Assembly: GCF_014656135.1 (NCBI RefSeq)
Contig: NZ_BNBV01000032.1
Coordinates: 1 to 62,087 of the forward strand
Source: Streptomyces thermodiastaticus
Lineage (GTDB): Bacteria > Actinomycetota > Actinomycetes > Streptomycetales > Streptomycetaceae
Reading direction: 5' to 3'
DNA: 62,087 nucleotides
A model generated the notes under the pieces. It saw only the letters and a list, made by a program, of their open reading frames with translations, had not been told where the DNA came from and did no database searches. This document shows, one piece after another, positions 43,532 to 51,908 of the stretch (position 1 is the first letter of the stretch; each line of letters starts with the position of its first letter). Made by a program: the position numbers and the translations under genes.

Positions 43532-45096
43532 CCACCCCCCGACGCTGCGCCGACTGCGGCACCCCCGCGGAGCCGGGCCAGTCGTTCTGCGACGCCTGCG
43601 GTGCGGTGCTGAGCTGGACCGACCGGGCGGCGACCCGGGCCCCGGTCGCGGCACCGGCGGCGGACGCCGGGCGGCCCGCCGGCTCCGGGGAAGCCGCTCA
43701 GCAGGACGGAGCCGTGTCGTCCGCGCTGCCCGAGGGTTCCTGGGGGCCGGGCGCGGCCGAGGCGTCCCCGGCGCGGCCCGGCGGGCCGGTGACCGGTTCC
43801 GGCGACGGTGTCCCGGCGGTGTCCGGCGCACCGGTGCCGGGGACGGCCGGCCTCCCCCCGGAGGACGGGGCCGCTGCGCCCTCGGGCGGTGACCACCGCC
43901 CGGACGACGCGGGCACGGGACAGGCCCGTTCCGCCGGGCCTGTGCCGGCCGCCGCCCCGGAGGCCGCGGCACCCGCGCCGCACGACACCGTGTTCCGCGC
44001 CCGGCCGCCCGCGCCCGGGGCCGCCGTGCCCGGCCCGGGGGGCGACGCGTCCGTGGACGACAGCGCGCCGACCGAGCCCCTGCCCACCGCGGCCGGCGCC
44101 CACGGCCCCGGCGGCCTGCCCGGCGACAGCCGGCCCGGGGACAACTGGTCCGGGGACGACCGGCCCGGGGACGGCACGAGCGGCGACGGCATGACCGACC
44201 GGGCGCGGCGGCTGATCGTCCCGGTCTCCGACCCGGATCCCCGGCCCGCGCCGGAACCCACCGTGGCACCGGTGCTGCCGGGCCGTCCCGTCGCCCAGCG
44301 CCCGCAGACCGTCCGGGCCCCGGGCGAGGACCTGGGCGCGGAGGGCGGGGTGCCCTGCCCGTGGTGCGCGACGCGCAACCGGCCGGACCGGCACTACTGC
44401 ACGCGGTGCGCGATGCCCATGGCCGGGGAGCGCGGCGAGCAGGCCCCCGGGCGGCGGCCCTGGTGGCGACGGCTGTGGGGAGCGGACGACCGCGAGGCCC
44501 CGTGGGCCGGTGAACGGCCGCGGCTGCGCCGGACCTTCGGCCGGGTGCTCGGCTGGCTGGGCGCGGCCGTCGTGCTGGTGCTGCTGGTCGTGCTGGGCAT
44601 GAAGATCCCCGACGCGGTCCAGGCGACCCGGGACCACTTCGCCAAGCGCGCCCCGATCTCGCCCGACCACGTCGCCGCGTCCCGCTCCTATCCGGACCAC
44701 GGCGCGCAGCTGGCCTTCGACAAGCTCAACAACACCTGGTGGGGTCCGGGGGTGTCCCAGGCAGGCCAGGGCCAGTGGATCGAGGCCCGGTTCTCCGAAC
44801 CGACCCGGCTGCTGGACGTCGTCATCACCCCGGGCGTGTCGACGCACGCCGACCAGCTGTCCCAGTCGGCGCTCCCGCACCGCATCGAGGCCCGGATCAC
44901 GCTGGCCGACGGCCGGACGACCACCCGTGACATCGTCCTGGACCAGGGCGCGGGTCCGCAGACCCGGTCGTTCCGGGTCGGCGAGGTCACCGCGGTCCGC
45001 TTCGTGCTGCAGTCCGCGTACCAGATCTCCGCGAGCAAGCAGGTGTCCATCGCCGAGATCGAGTTCTTCGGCCCGTCGCAGGGCGGGGGTTCCTGA
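43528..45096 (+). CDS. CIS-operon membrane protein: two zinc ribbons inside, discoidin-like domain outside
   Basis: A 522-residue single-pass protein, last gene of the CIS operon. Cys7/Cys10/Cys21/Cys24 make one zinc ribbon and Cys277/Cys280/Cys291/Cys294 another; between them is a 230-residue disordered Gly/Pro/Ala stretch. A helix at about 341-362 crosses the membrane (VLGWLGAAVVLVLLVVLG). The outer part (about 385-520) is a beta domain like discoidin/NADase-type glycan-binding domains (AFDKLNNTWWGPGV, QWIEARFSEPTRLLDVVITP, KQVSIAEIEFFGP). Zinc ribbons in the cytoplasm could hold the baseplate encoded just upstream while the outer domain binds the wall. It may be the counterpart of the published CIS anchor CisA; not certain. 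Confidence 0.85.
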   Translation: MTTPRRCADCGTPAEPGQSFCDACGAVLSWTDRAATRAPVAAPAADAGRPAGSGEAAQQDGAVSSALPEGSWGPGAAEASPARPGGPVTGSGDGVPAVSGAPVPGTAGLPPEDGAAAPSGGDHRPDDAGTGQARSAGPVPAAAPEAAAPAPHDTVFRARPPAPGAAVPGPGGDASVDDSAPTEPLPTAAGAHGPGGLPGDSRPGDNWSGDDRPGDGTSGDGMTDRARRLIVPVSDPDPRPAPEPTVAPVLPGRPVAQRPQTVRAPGEDLGAEGGVPCPWCATRNRPDRHYCTRCAMPMAGERGEQAPGRRPWWRRLWGADDREAPWAGERPRLRRTFGRVLGWLGAAVVLVLLVVLGMKIPDAVQATRDHFAKRAPISPDHVAASRSYPDHGAQLAFDKLNNTWWGPGVSQAGQGQWIEARFSEPTRLLDVVITPGVSTHADQLSQSALPHRIEARITLADGRTTTRDIVLDQGAGPQTRSFRVGEVTAVRFVLQSAYQISASKQVSIAEIEFFGPSQGGGS

Positions 45097-45114
45097 ACCG
45101 CGAGAGGGTGTGGA

Positions 45115-45150
45115 ACGGCCCCGGACGGTGTGCGCGCCGTCCGGGGCCGT
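45115..45150. terminator. Bidirectional terminator between the CIS operon and the dehydrogenase
   Basis: ACGGCCCCGGACGG (45115-45128), eight-base loop, CCGTCCGGGGCCGT (45137-45150): a perfect 14-bp stem between two convergent genes. It marks the right border of the CIS operon. Confidence 0.85.
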
Positions 45151-45186
45151 CGCTTCGTGTCTCCGGGACCCGGGCCCGCCGGGTGC

Positions 45187-46626
45187 TCAGGAGTCCAGCG
45201 ACGTCATGACGTGCTTGACGCGGGTGTAGTCGTCGAAGCCGTACGCCGACAGGTCCTTGCCGTAGCCGGACTTCTTGAAGCCGCCGTGCGGCATCTCGGC
45301 GACCAGCGGGATGTGGGTGTTGATCCACACGCAGCCGAAGTCGAGTTTCTTGGACATCCGCATGGCGCGACCGTGGTCCTTGGTCCACACCGAGGAGGCC
45401 AGCCCGTACTCCACGCCGTTGGCCCACTCGACGGCCTGGTCCTCGTCGGTGAAGGACTGGACGGTGATGACCGGGCCGAAGACCTCCTTCTGGACGATCT
45501 CGTCGTCCTGCTTGACGCCGGAGACGACGGTCGGGGCGTAGAAGTAGCCGCGCTCGCCGACCTGGTGGCCGCCGGCCTCCACCTTGGCGTGGGCGGGCAG
45601 CCGCTCGATGAAGCCGGCGACCTGCTTGAGCTGGTTGGGGTTGTTCAGCGGGCCGAAGAGGACGTCCTCGTCGTCCGGCTGCCCGGTCCTGGTCTCCGAG
45701 GCGGCCTTGGCGAGCGCGGCGACGAACTCGTCGTGGACGGACTCGTGCACCAGGACGCGGGTGGCGGCCGTGCAGTCCTGGCCGGCGTTGAAGAAGCCGG
45801 CCACACGGATCTCCTCCGCGGCCTTGGGGATGTCGACATCCTCGAAGACGACGACCGGGGCCTTGCCGCCCAGCTCCAGGTGGACCCGCTTGAGGTCCTT
45901 GGCGGCGGTCTCGGCCACCGCCATGCCGGCGCGCACCGAGCCGGTGATGGAGGCCATCGCCGGTGTGGGGTGCTCGACCATCAGGCGGCCGGTGTCGCGG
46001 TCGCCGCAGATGACGTTGAAGACGCCCTTGGGCAGGATCGAGCCGAGGATCTCGGCGATCAGGACGGTGGAGGCGGGCGTGGTGTCCGACGGCTTCAGCA
46101 CGACCGTGTTGCCGGCCGCGATCGCCGGGGCGAACTTCCACACGGCCATCATCATCGGGTAGTTCCAAGGCGCGACCTGGGCGCAGACGCCGACCGGCTC
46201 ACGGCGGACGAACGAGGTCGTCCCCTCCATGTACTCGGCGGCCGAGCGGCCCTCCAGCATGCGGGCGGCGCCCGCGAAGAAGCGGATCTGGTCGACCATC
46301 GGCGGAATCTCCTCCGAGCGGGTCAGCCCGATCGGTTTGCCGGTGTTCTCCACCTCGGCGGCGATCAGTTCCTCGGCGCGCTCCTCGAACGCGTCCGCGA
46401 TCTTCAGCAGGGCCTTCTGCCGCTCGGCGGGGGTGGTGTCGCGCCAGCCGGGGAAGGCCGCCGCGGCCGCGGCCATGGCCGCGTCGACGTCCGCCTGGCC
46501 GGACAGCGGCGCGGTGGCGTAGGCCTCGCCGGTCGCGGGGTTGACCACCTCGGTGGTCCGTCCGTCGGCGGCGTCCCGGAACTCACCGTCGATGTAGTTG
46601 CGCAGACGACGCAGCTCGGTGCTCAC
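45187..46626 (-). CDS. Gamma-aminobutyraldehyde dehydrogenase
   Basis: A 479-residue NAD(P)-dependent aldehyde dehydrogenase. Catalytic glutamate is in LELGGKAPV, the nucleophile cysteine in FFNAGQDCTAATR, and the cofactor region has PWNYPMMMAVWKFAPAIAAG and GSVRAGMAVAETAA. The NAGQDCT context is typical of PatD/Prr-type enzymes that turn 4-aminobutanal, the product of putrescine oxidation, into GABA. GTG 46626 has GGAGGG seven bases upstream. It faces a divergent Lrp regulator and a downstream aminotransferase; with gabT and the pot/oxidase operon it completes a putrescine-to-succinate route. Substrate is inferred. Confidence 0.88.
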   Translation of the reverse strand: MSTELRRLRNYIDGEFRDAADGRTTEVVNPATGEAYATAPLSGQADVDAAMAAAAAAFPGWRDTTPAERQKALLKIADAFEERAEELIAAEVENTGKPIGLTRSEEIPPMVDQIRFFAGAARMLEGRSAAEYMEGTTSFVRREPVGVCAQVAPWNYPMMMAVWKFAPAIAAGNTVVLKPSDTTPASTVLIAEILGSILPKGVFNVICGDRDTGRLMVEHPTPAMASITGSVRAGMAVAETAAKDLKRVHLELGGKAPVVVFEDVDIPKAAEEIRVAGFFNAGQDCTAATRVLVHESVHDEFVAALAKAASETRTGQPDDEDVLFGPLNNPNQLKQVAGFIERLPAHAKVEAGGHQVGERGYFYAPTVVSGVKQDDEIVQKEVFGPVITVQSFTDEDQAVEWANGVEYGLASSVWTKDHGRAMRMSKKLDFGCVWINTHIPLVAEMPHGGFKKSGYGKDLSAYGFDDYTRVKHVMTSLDS

Positions 46627-46725
46627 TGCCGGCCCTCCTGGATCTGGTGTGGTGTCCGATTGCCGAGACACCCAGCCTAGTCGGCACGCCGACGTTTTCA
46701 ACACCCCTCGCGGTGCCACGACTGC

Positions 46726-46763
46726 GAAATCCGTAAGCCATTTACGCTCGGACAACGGATTTC
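46726..46763. promoter_or_regulatory. Inverted repeat, probable Lrp-type operator
   Basis: GAAATCCGT (46726-46734) and ACGGATTTC (46755-46763) are perfect inverted copies 20 bases apart; inside lies a second small dyad, CGTAA-GCCAT-TTACG. The site is in the AT-richer middle of the divergent dehydrogenase/Lrp region, where an Lrp regulator would control both genes. Confidence 0.65.
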
Positions 46764-46811
46764 ATCGATCGAGGCTTGCGGAACTGTCGATCCGTCGTGC
46801 ACAGTGAGGGC

Positions 46812-47324
46812 GTGGCCAGTCGAAGCGCAGACCAGAAGGACCCCTCCCGCGAGTCCCGCACCACCACAGGCGGCACCCCCCGCCTGGACGCCGTCTCCCT
46901 CGCCATCATCGAGCAGCTGCAGGAGGACGGCCGCCGGCCCTACGCCGCGATCGGCAAGGCCGTCGGCCTGTCCGAGGCGGCCGTGCGCCAGCGCGTGCAG
47001 AAACTCCTCGACCAGGGCGTCATGCAGATCGTCGCCGTCACCGACCCGCTCACCGTGGGCTTCCGCCGGCAGGCGATGGTCGGCATCACCGTCGAGGGCG
47101 ACGTGGAGAAGGCCGCGGACGCCCTGACCGAGATGGCGGAGGTCGAGTACGTGGTGATGACCGCGGGCTCGTTCGACATCCTCGCCGAGATCGTCTGCGA
47201 GGACGACGACCATCTGCTGGACGTCGTCAGCAAGCGCATCCGCGCCCTGCCCGGCGTGCGCTCCACCGAGAGCTTCGTCTACCTCAAGCTCAAGAAGCAG
47301 ACCTACATGTGGGGAACCCGATGA
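46812..47324 (+). CDS. Lrp/AsnC-family regulator
   Basis: A 170-residue regulator. The N-terminal helix-turn-helix is RLDAVSLAIIEQLQEDGRRP, YAAIGKAVGLSEAAVRQRVQ (about 35-75); the C-terminal ligand-binding RAM domain has VGITVEGDVEKAADALTEMA, EYVVMTAGSFDILAEIVCED and RALPGVRSTESFVYLKL. It should bind an amino acid or amine and control the flanking catabolic genes; the divergent dehydrogenase and coupled aminotransferase make a polyamine/GABA-related ligand likely. GTG 46812 is close to a GAGGG; upstream in-frame starts exist. The stop overlaps the aminotransferase start (ATGA). Confidence 0.9.
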   Translation: MASRSADQKDPSRESRTTTGGTPRLDAVSLAIIEQLQEDGRRPYAAIGKAVGLSEAAVRQRVQKLLDQGVMQIVAVTDPLTVGFRRQAMVGITVEGDVEKAADALTEMAEVEYVVMTAGSFDILAEIVCEDDDHLLDVVSKRIRALPGVRSTESFVYLKLKKQTYMWGTR

Positions 47325-48691
47325 CCGTCAGCGCCAAGGACCTCGGCACGTCCGCGTACGACCACCTGTGGATGCACTTCACCCGCATGTCCTCGTACGA
47401 GAACTCCCCCGTCCCGACGATCGTGCGGGGCGAGGGCACCTACGTCTACGACGACCGGGGCAAGCGCTACCTGGACGGACTGGCGGGCCTGTTCGTGGTC
47501 CAGGCCGGTCACGGCCGTGCGGAGCTGGCCGAGACCGCCGCCCGGCAGGCGCGGGAGCTGGCGTTCTTCCCGGTGTGGTCCTACGCCCACCCCAGGGCCG
47601 TCGAACTGGCCGAGCGGCTGGCGCACCACGCGCCCGGAGACCTGAACAAGGTCTTCTTCACCACCGGCGGCGGCGAGGCCGTCGAGACCGCGTGGAAGCT
47701 GGCCAAGCAGTACTTCAAGCTGACCGGCAAGCCCGCCAAGCACAAGGTGATCTCCCGCGCGGTGGCCTACCACGGCACCCCGCAGGGCGCCCTGTCCCTG
47801 ACCGGACTGCCCGCGCTGAAGGCGCCGTTCGAGCCGCTCGTGCCCGGCGCGCACAAGGTGCCGAACACCAACATCTACCGCGCCCCGGTGCACGGCGACG
47901 ACCCGGAGGCCTTCGGCCGCTGGGCCGCCGACCAGATAGAGCAGCAGATCCTCTTCGAGGGCCCGGACACGGTCGCCGCCGTCTTCCTGGAGCCGGTGCA
48001 GAACGCCGGCGGCTGCTTCCCCCCGCCGCCCGGCTACTTCCAGCGGGTGCGCGAGATCTGCGACCGCCACGACGTGCTGCTCGTCTCCGACGAGGTCATC
48101 TGCGCCTTCGGCCGGCTGGGCACGATGTTCGGCTGCGACAAGTTCGGCTACGTCCCGGACATGATCACCTGCGCCAAGGGCATGACCTCGGGCTACTCCC
48201 CCATCGGCGCCTGCATCGTCTCCGACCGCCTGGCCGAGCCGTTCTACCGGGGCTCCAACGCCTTCCTGCACGGCTACACCTTCGGCGGGCACCCGGTCTC
48301 CGCCGCCGTGGCACTGGCCAACCTCGACCTGTTCGAACGCGAGCGGCTCAACCAGCACGTCCTGGACCACGAGACCGCCTTCCTCGCCACCCTGCGCAGG
48401 CTGCACGACCTGCCGATCGTCGGCGACGTGCGCGGCAACGGCTTCTTCTACGGCATCGAACTGGTGAAGGACAAGGACACCAAGGAGACCTTCGACGCGG
48501 AGGAGACCGAGCGCGTCCTGTACGGCTTCCTGTCCAGGGCGCTGTTCGACAACGGCCTGTACTGCCGGGCCGACGACCGCGGCGACCCGGTGGTCCAGCT
48601 CGCCCCGCCGCTGATCTCCGACCAGCGCACCTTCGACGAGATCGAGCAGATCCTGCGCGCGACCCTGACGGAGGCATGGGCCAAGCTGTGA
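47321..48691 (+). CDS. Class III aminotransferase (putrescine/omega-amino-acid type)
   Basis: A 456-residue PLP enzyme of the aspartate aminotransferase-fold class III group. Marks: SYENSPVPTIVRGEGTYVYD, the TTGGGEAVETAWKLAKQYF cofactor loop, the aspartate in VLLVSDEVICAFGRLG and the Schiff-base lysine in CAKGMTSGYSPIGA (Lys286). It differs from the gabT at 437 and resembles omega-aminotransferases using putrescine or beta-alanine with pyruvate. It is translated with the Lrp regulator. Together with the aldehyde dehydrogenase it could provide a transaminase route from putrescine to GABA, parallel to the oxidase. Exact amino donor not determinable. Confidence 0.9.
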   Translation: MTVSAKDLGTSAYDHLWMHFTRMSSYENSPVPTIVRGEGTYVYDDRGKRYLDGLAGLFVVQAGHGRAELAETAARQARELAFFPVWSYAHPRAVELAERLAHHAPGDLNKVFFTTGGGEAVETAWKLAKQYFKLTGKPAKHKVISRAVAYHGTPQGALSLTGLPALKAPFEPLVPGAHKVPNTNIYRAPVHGDDPEAFGRWAADQIEQQILFEGPDTVAAVFLEPVQNAGGCFPPPPGYFQRVREICDRHDVLLVSDEVICAFGRLGTMFGCDKFGYVPDMITCAKGMTSGYSPIGACIVSDRLAEPFYRGSNAFLHGYTFGGHPVSAAVALANLDLFERERLNQHVLDHETAFLATLRRLHDLPIVGDVRGNGFFYGIELVKDKDTKETFDAEETERVLYGFLSRALFDNGLYCRADDRGDPVVQLAPPLISDQRTFDEIEQILRATLTEAWAKL

Positions 48692-48845
48692 CACCGCCGG
48701 AGCGGCCGCTTCCGGTACACACCTCCGATCAGATGACAATCACCGGCCCGGAAGCGGTCCGTTCGAGTGGGAAACGGCGGCCGGGAGCCGTGTGCTGTCC
48801 GGGCGTCCGGCACCGGCTGCCTAGCGTCGTGACCGATCGGCCCCG

Positions 48846-48880
48846 CCTTCGTTCCCCCATACGGGGGATTCGTACGAAGG
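48846..48880. promoter_or_regulatory. Nested dyad upstream of the ABC transporter pair
   Basis: CCTTCGT (48846-48852) with ACGAAGG (48874-48880) and, inside, TCCCCC (48853-48858) with GGGGGA (48863-48868). It lies about 60 bases before the ATPase gene in a 247-base gap and could be an operator or the terminator of the aminotransferase gene. Confidence 0.5.
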
Positions 48881-48938
48881 ATTCCCGGACCGCACGGCAA
48901 CCCGCGCGGCATGACCGCTCCGAACCGAGGTGTACGCC

Positions 48939-49682
48939 ATGGTGGCCCCGCCGGACAACGACGTGCTCTGGGCACGTGCCTTGCACTACACCCACAAAGA
49001 CGGCTCGCCCGCGCTCAGCGGTGTCTCGCTCGGCGTGCGGCAGGGCGAGATCCTCGCCGTCGCGGGGCCGAGCGGCAGCGGGAAGACCACCCTGCTGCGC
49101 TGTCTGGCCGGGCTGAACCGGGTCCGCGAGGGCGAGGTGTGGTTCAACAGCGCGCCCGTGCACACCCTCGGCCCCCTGGCCCGCGAGCGGCTGCGCCGCG
49201 ACCGGTTCGGCTGGATCGACCCCGCCCCCGTCCTCGTGCCGGAGCTGAACGTCTGGGAGAACACCGCCCTGCCGCTGATGCTGCGCGGCACCGGCCGGCG
49301 CCGCGCCAAAGGCACCGCCCTGGAGTGGCTGGAGCGCCTGGACGTCGGCGAACTGGCCCGCAAACGCCCGCACCAGCTGCGTCAGTCCGAGCGGCAGCGG
49401 GTCTGCATCGCCCGCGCGCTCGCCCCCGCCCCCACCGTGCTCTTCGCCGACGAGCCGACCGCACCGCTGCACCGGGCCGACCGCGGTCACATCCTGCGCA
49501 CCCTGACCACCGCGGCCCGCTCGCACGGCATCACGGTCGTCCTGGCCACCCACGACGCCGAGACCGCGGCCCTCGCCGACCGCACGGTGGCGCTGCTCGA
49601 CGGACGGTGCGTCAAGACCGTCCAGCTTCCCCCGACCGACGACTCGACGGAGGGCCGGACGGCGTGCTCGCTCTCCGTCTGA
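48939..49682 (+). CDS. ABC transporter ATPase with a degenerate signature motif
   Basis: A 247-residue MacB/LolD-like ATPase. Walker A is intact (GPSGSGKTT, about 46-54). The family signature LSGGE is replaced by LRQSE in HQLRQSERQRVCIARAL, and the Walker B/D-loop DEPTGALD by DEPTAPLHRAD; the Q-loop region is WIDPAPVLVPELN. The H-loop histidine (ATHDAETA) is present. ATP binding is likely, but turnover may be low or regulatory. ATG 48939 is chosen; a GTG nine bases earlier is possible. Its 3' end overlaps the permease gene by 19 bases. Confidence 0.85.
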   Translation: MVAPPDNDVLWARALHYTHKDGSPALSGVSLGVRQGEILAVAGPSGSGKTTLLRCLAGLNRVREGEVWFNSAPVHTLGPLARERLRRDRFGWIDPAPVLVPELNVWENTALPLMLRGTGRRRAKGTALEWLERLDVGELARKRPHQLRQSERQRVCIARALAPAPTVLFADEPTAPLHRADRGHILRTLTTAARSHGITVVLATHDAETAALADRTVALLDGRCVKTVQLPPTDDSTEGRTACSLSV

Positions 49683-51118
49683 CCCGCGTCGCCCGCCCGG
49701 CCGTCCAGCTGCGCCGGCTGACCGTGGCGGCCGCCAGCGCGGGCACCGCCTTTCTGATGCTGTGCAGTCTCGGCCACGCGCTGGCCCGCCCCGCCGAGGC
49801 CGCGGCGGCGTCGCTGCGGCTGTCCTGGTGCGTGGTGCCCCTCGCCGCCACCGTGTACCTGGCGACCGCGGTGGCCCGCACCGACCCGGGCACCCGGCCG
49901 CGTCCCGGACTGTCGGCGCTGGGCCTGGGACCGGGCCGGCTGATGGCCGTCTCGGCCGCCACCACCGCCCTGGTGTCCTGCTGCGGCACCGTGCTCGGCC
50001 TGCTCGCCTTCCTCTATCTGCGCGGGGACCTCGGCGGTGCCGGGCTGCCGCTGAGCGGGGAGGCGGCCGGTGCCCTCGGGGCACACGAGCCGCTGCCGGT
50101 GCCGGGCACGCCGACGCTGCTGCTGGTCGTCCCCGCCCTGGCCGCCGGTGCGGTGGCCTTCGCCCTGCGCCCGCGCGAACAGCGCGAGCCGTCCCGGGGC
50201 TTCGGACGCTTCACGGCCCGGAAGGCGCACGCCCCGGCCGGCGCTCCGGACGCAGCCGAGGGCGCGGCCCCCGCCAACACCGCGGGCGGCCACGGCGGCA
50301 CCCCCGGCGACGACCGGCCCCGGGCCGCGGCCGCGCACCGGAGCGCCGCAGGCGAATCGGTTCCCCACCCCGCGCCACAGGCGCCGGACGCGGCGGACCG
50401 GCCGGACGTGCCCGGTGAACCGGGCGGCTGGGGCGGGCCGGGCGGCACCGCCCCCGGCCGGGGCAGCGACCTGCAGCGGCCCGCGCCGCCGCGCACGTCC
50501 GCGGCGGGGCTGCCCTGGGGCATCGCCGCGCTGGCCGCCGGACTGGCCGTGGAGGCCTGGGCCGACCGGACCGCCGGCTCCCCCGCGGCCTCGGGCCCCT
50601 CCGCCGCCGCCCTGCCCGGCGGCCTGACCGCCGACTCCGGTCCCGTCCTGGTCGGCTGGCTGCTGACCGCCCTCGGGCTCGCCCTCGCCGGCCCGGGCCT
50701 GACCCAGCTGTGCGGGCGCCTGCTCCAGTCCGCGCAGCCGGGCGCGGTCCGGCTGCTGGCCGGCCGGATCCTGATGGCGGAGGCGAGCCGCATCGGCCGT
50801 CCGCTGGGCGTGGTGTGCGCCGTGGCGTCGGGGGCGTTCGCCCTGGCGACCCTCCAGGGCCGGGCCACACCCGGCATCGGCCCGCTGACCGCGCTGGGCA
50901 TCGCCCTGGTGGCCGGCTGCTCCGTGGCCACCCTGCTGATCGCCGCGGTGGAGGCGCGGCAGGACCGCGCCGAGGTCCGTACGGCACTGCGGCGGCTCGG
51001 CGCGCCCGCCACCGCGCTGCGCTCGGCCGCCGCCCTGCGCGCGGGTGCCCTGCTCGCGCTGTTCACCCCGCTGACCCTGGTGATCGCCGACCTCGCCGCG
51101 CTGCCGCTGGCCCGCTGA
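49664..51118 (+). CDS. ABC-associated membrane protein, permease-like
   Basis: A 484-residue membrane protein partner of the ATPase. Hydrophobic helices occur at about 20-38, 45-60, 85-110 and 145-160 (LLLVVPALAAGAVAFAL), then, after a 150-residue disordered cytoplasmic loop (RPREQREPSR to RTSAAGLPWG), at about 285-300, 325-350, 375-395, 400-425 and 460-480. The pattern resembles FtsX-like permeases of Streptomyces with a duplicated half. GTG 49664 has GGAGGG nine bases upstream. Cargo unknown. Confidence 0.75.
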   Translation: MLALRLTRVARPAVQLRRLTVAAASAGTAFLMLCSLGHALARPAEAAAASLRLSWCVVPLAATVYLATAVARTDPGTRPRPGLSALGLGPGRLMAVSAATTALVSCCGTVLGLLAFLYLRGDLGGAGLPLSGEAAGALGAHEPLPVPGTPTLLLVVPALAAGAVAFALRPREQREPSRGFGRFTARKAHAPAGAPDAAEGAAPANTAGGHGGTPGDDRPRAAAAHRSAAGESVPHPAPQAPDAADRPDVPGEPGGWGGPGGTAPGRGSDLQRPAPPRTSAAGLPWGIAALAAGLAVEAWADRTAGSPAASGPSAAALPGGLTADSGPVLVGWLLTALGLALAGPGLTQLCGRLLQSAQPGAVRLLAGRILMAEASRIGRPLGVVCAVASGAFALATLQGRATPGIGPLTALGIALVAGCSVATLLIAAVEARQDRAEVRTALRRLGAPATALRSAAALRAGALLALFTPLTLVIADLAALPLAR

Positions 51119-51282
51119 ACCGGGTGCGCGCCCACAGCGCGGCGACCGGAGCGCACGGCCGCACACAGGGGCACACAAGTGCGCCCGGCGGCGATGAGTT
51201 CCGCGTGCCACCGCGGTCTGCCCTCTCGACCGCGGCGCGGCAGGACGAGGCACACCCGCGCCGCACGAGACAGGGAGACCGC

Positions 51283-51690
51283 ATGCACCAGCAGATGATC
51301 TTCGTGAACCTGGCGACGAACGACGTGGCCGCCACCACGAGGTTCTTCACCGCGCTCGGATTCACCGTCAACCCGCGGTTCCCGGACGACGACTGCGCCT
51401 CCGTCGTCATCAGCGACACCATCGTCGTGATCCTGCAGAGCAAGCGGCGCTTCGCCGAGCAGACCGACAAGGAGATCGCGGACTCCGCGACGACGCGGGA
51501 GACCCTGATCTGCCTGAGCGCCGAGAGGTGCGAGAAGGTGGACGAGCTGGTCGGCAAGGCGATCGCGGCGGGCGGCACGGCGACCGGCCGGGTCCACGAC
51601 CACGAGCACATGTACGGCCGCGCCTTCGACGACCTCGACGGCCACACCTGGGAGTTCGTGTGGATGGATCCGTCGCCGGCACGAGGCTGA
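51283..51690 (+). CDS. VOC-superfamily protein (glyoxalase/bleomycin-resistance fold)
   Basis: A 135-residue small vicinal-oxygen-chelate protein. Features: MIFVNLATNDVAATTRFFTA and LGFTVNPRFPDDD at the start, and GRAFDDLDGHTWEFVWMDP at the end with the metal-ligand-like glutamate. This subgroup (often annotated as glyoxalase or lactoylglutathione lyase) has mostly unknown substrates; the histidine normally near residue 5 is replaced. ATG 51283 has AGGGAG. It stands alone. Confidence 0.85.
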   Translation: MHQQMIFVNLATNDVAATTRFFTALGFTVNPRFPDDDCASVVISDTIVVILQSKRRFAEQTDKEIADSATTRETLICLSAERCEKVDELVGKAIAAGGTATGRVHDHEHMYGRAFDDLDGHTWEFVWMDPSPARG

Positions 51691-51788
51691 CGTCGCCGGC
51701 ACGAGGCCGAGCCGGCGCCGGGTGACAGGCCGAAACCTCCCGGCGGGCAATGAATGGGCAAAGCAAATGCGCAGTCTGGACACTCGCG

Positions 51789-51816
51789 TTGACACTACGG
51801 AGGAGACGCTTATAGA
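51789..51816 (+). promoter_or_regulatory. Near-consensus housekeeping promoter
   Basis: TTGACA at 51789-51794 and TATAGA at 51811-51816 with a 16-base spacer, the clearest vegetative promoter in the window. It would start transcription about 85 bases before the sortase-substrate gene. Confidence 0.75.
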
Positions 51817-51908
51817 CCTGTGGGTCTGCCGGGGGTGCCGGGTCCGGTCGTGCGAGTCCCCGACGCCCCCTCAACTCCCCCGACATCACGCAACCCGTGA
51901 AGGGCAAA

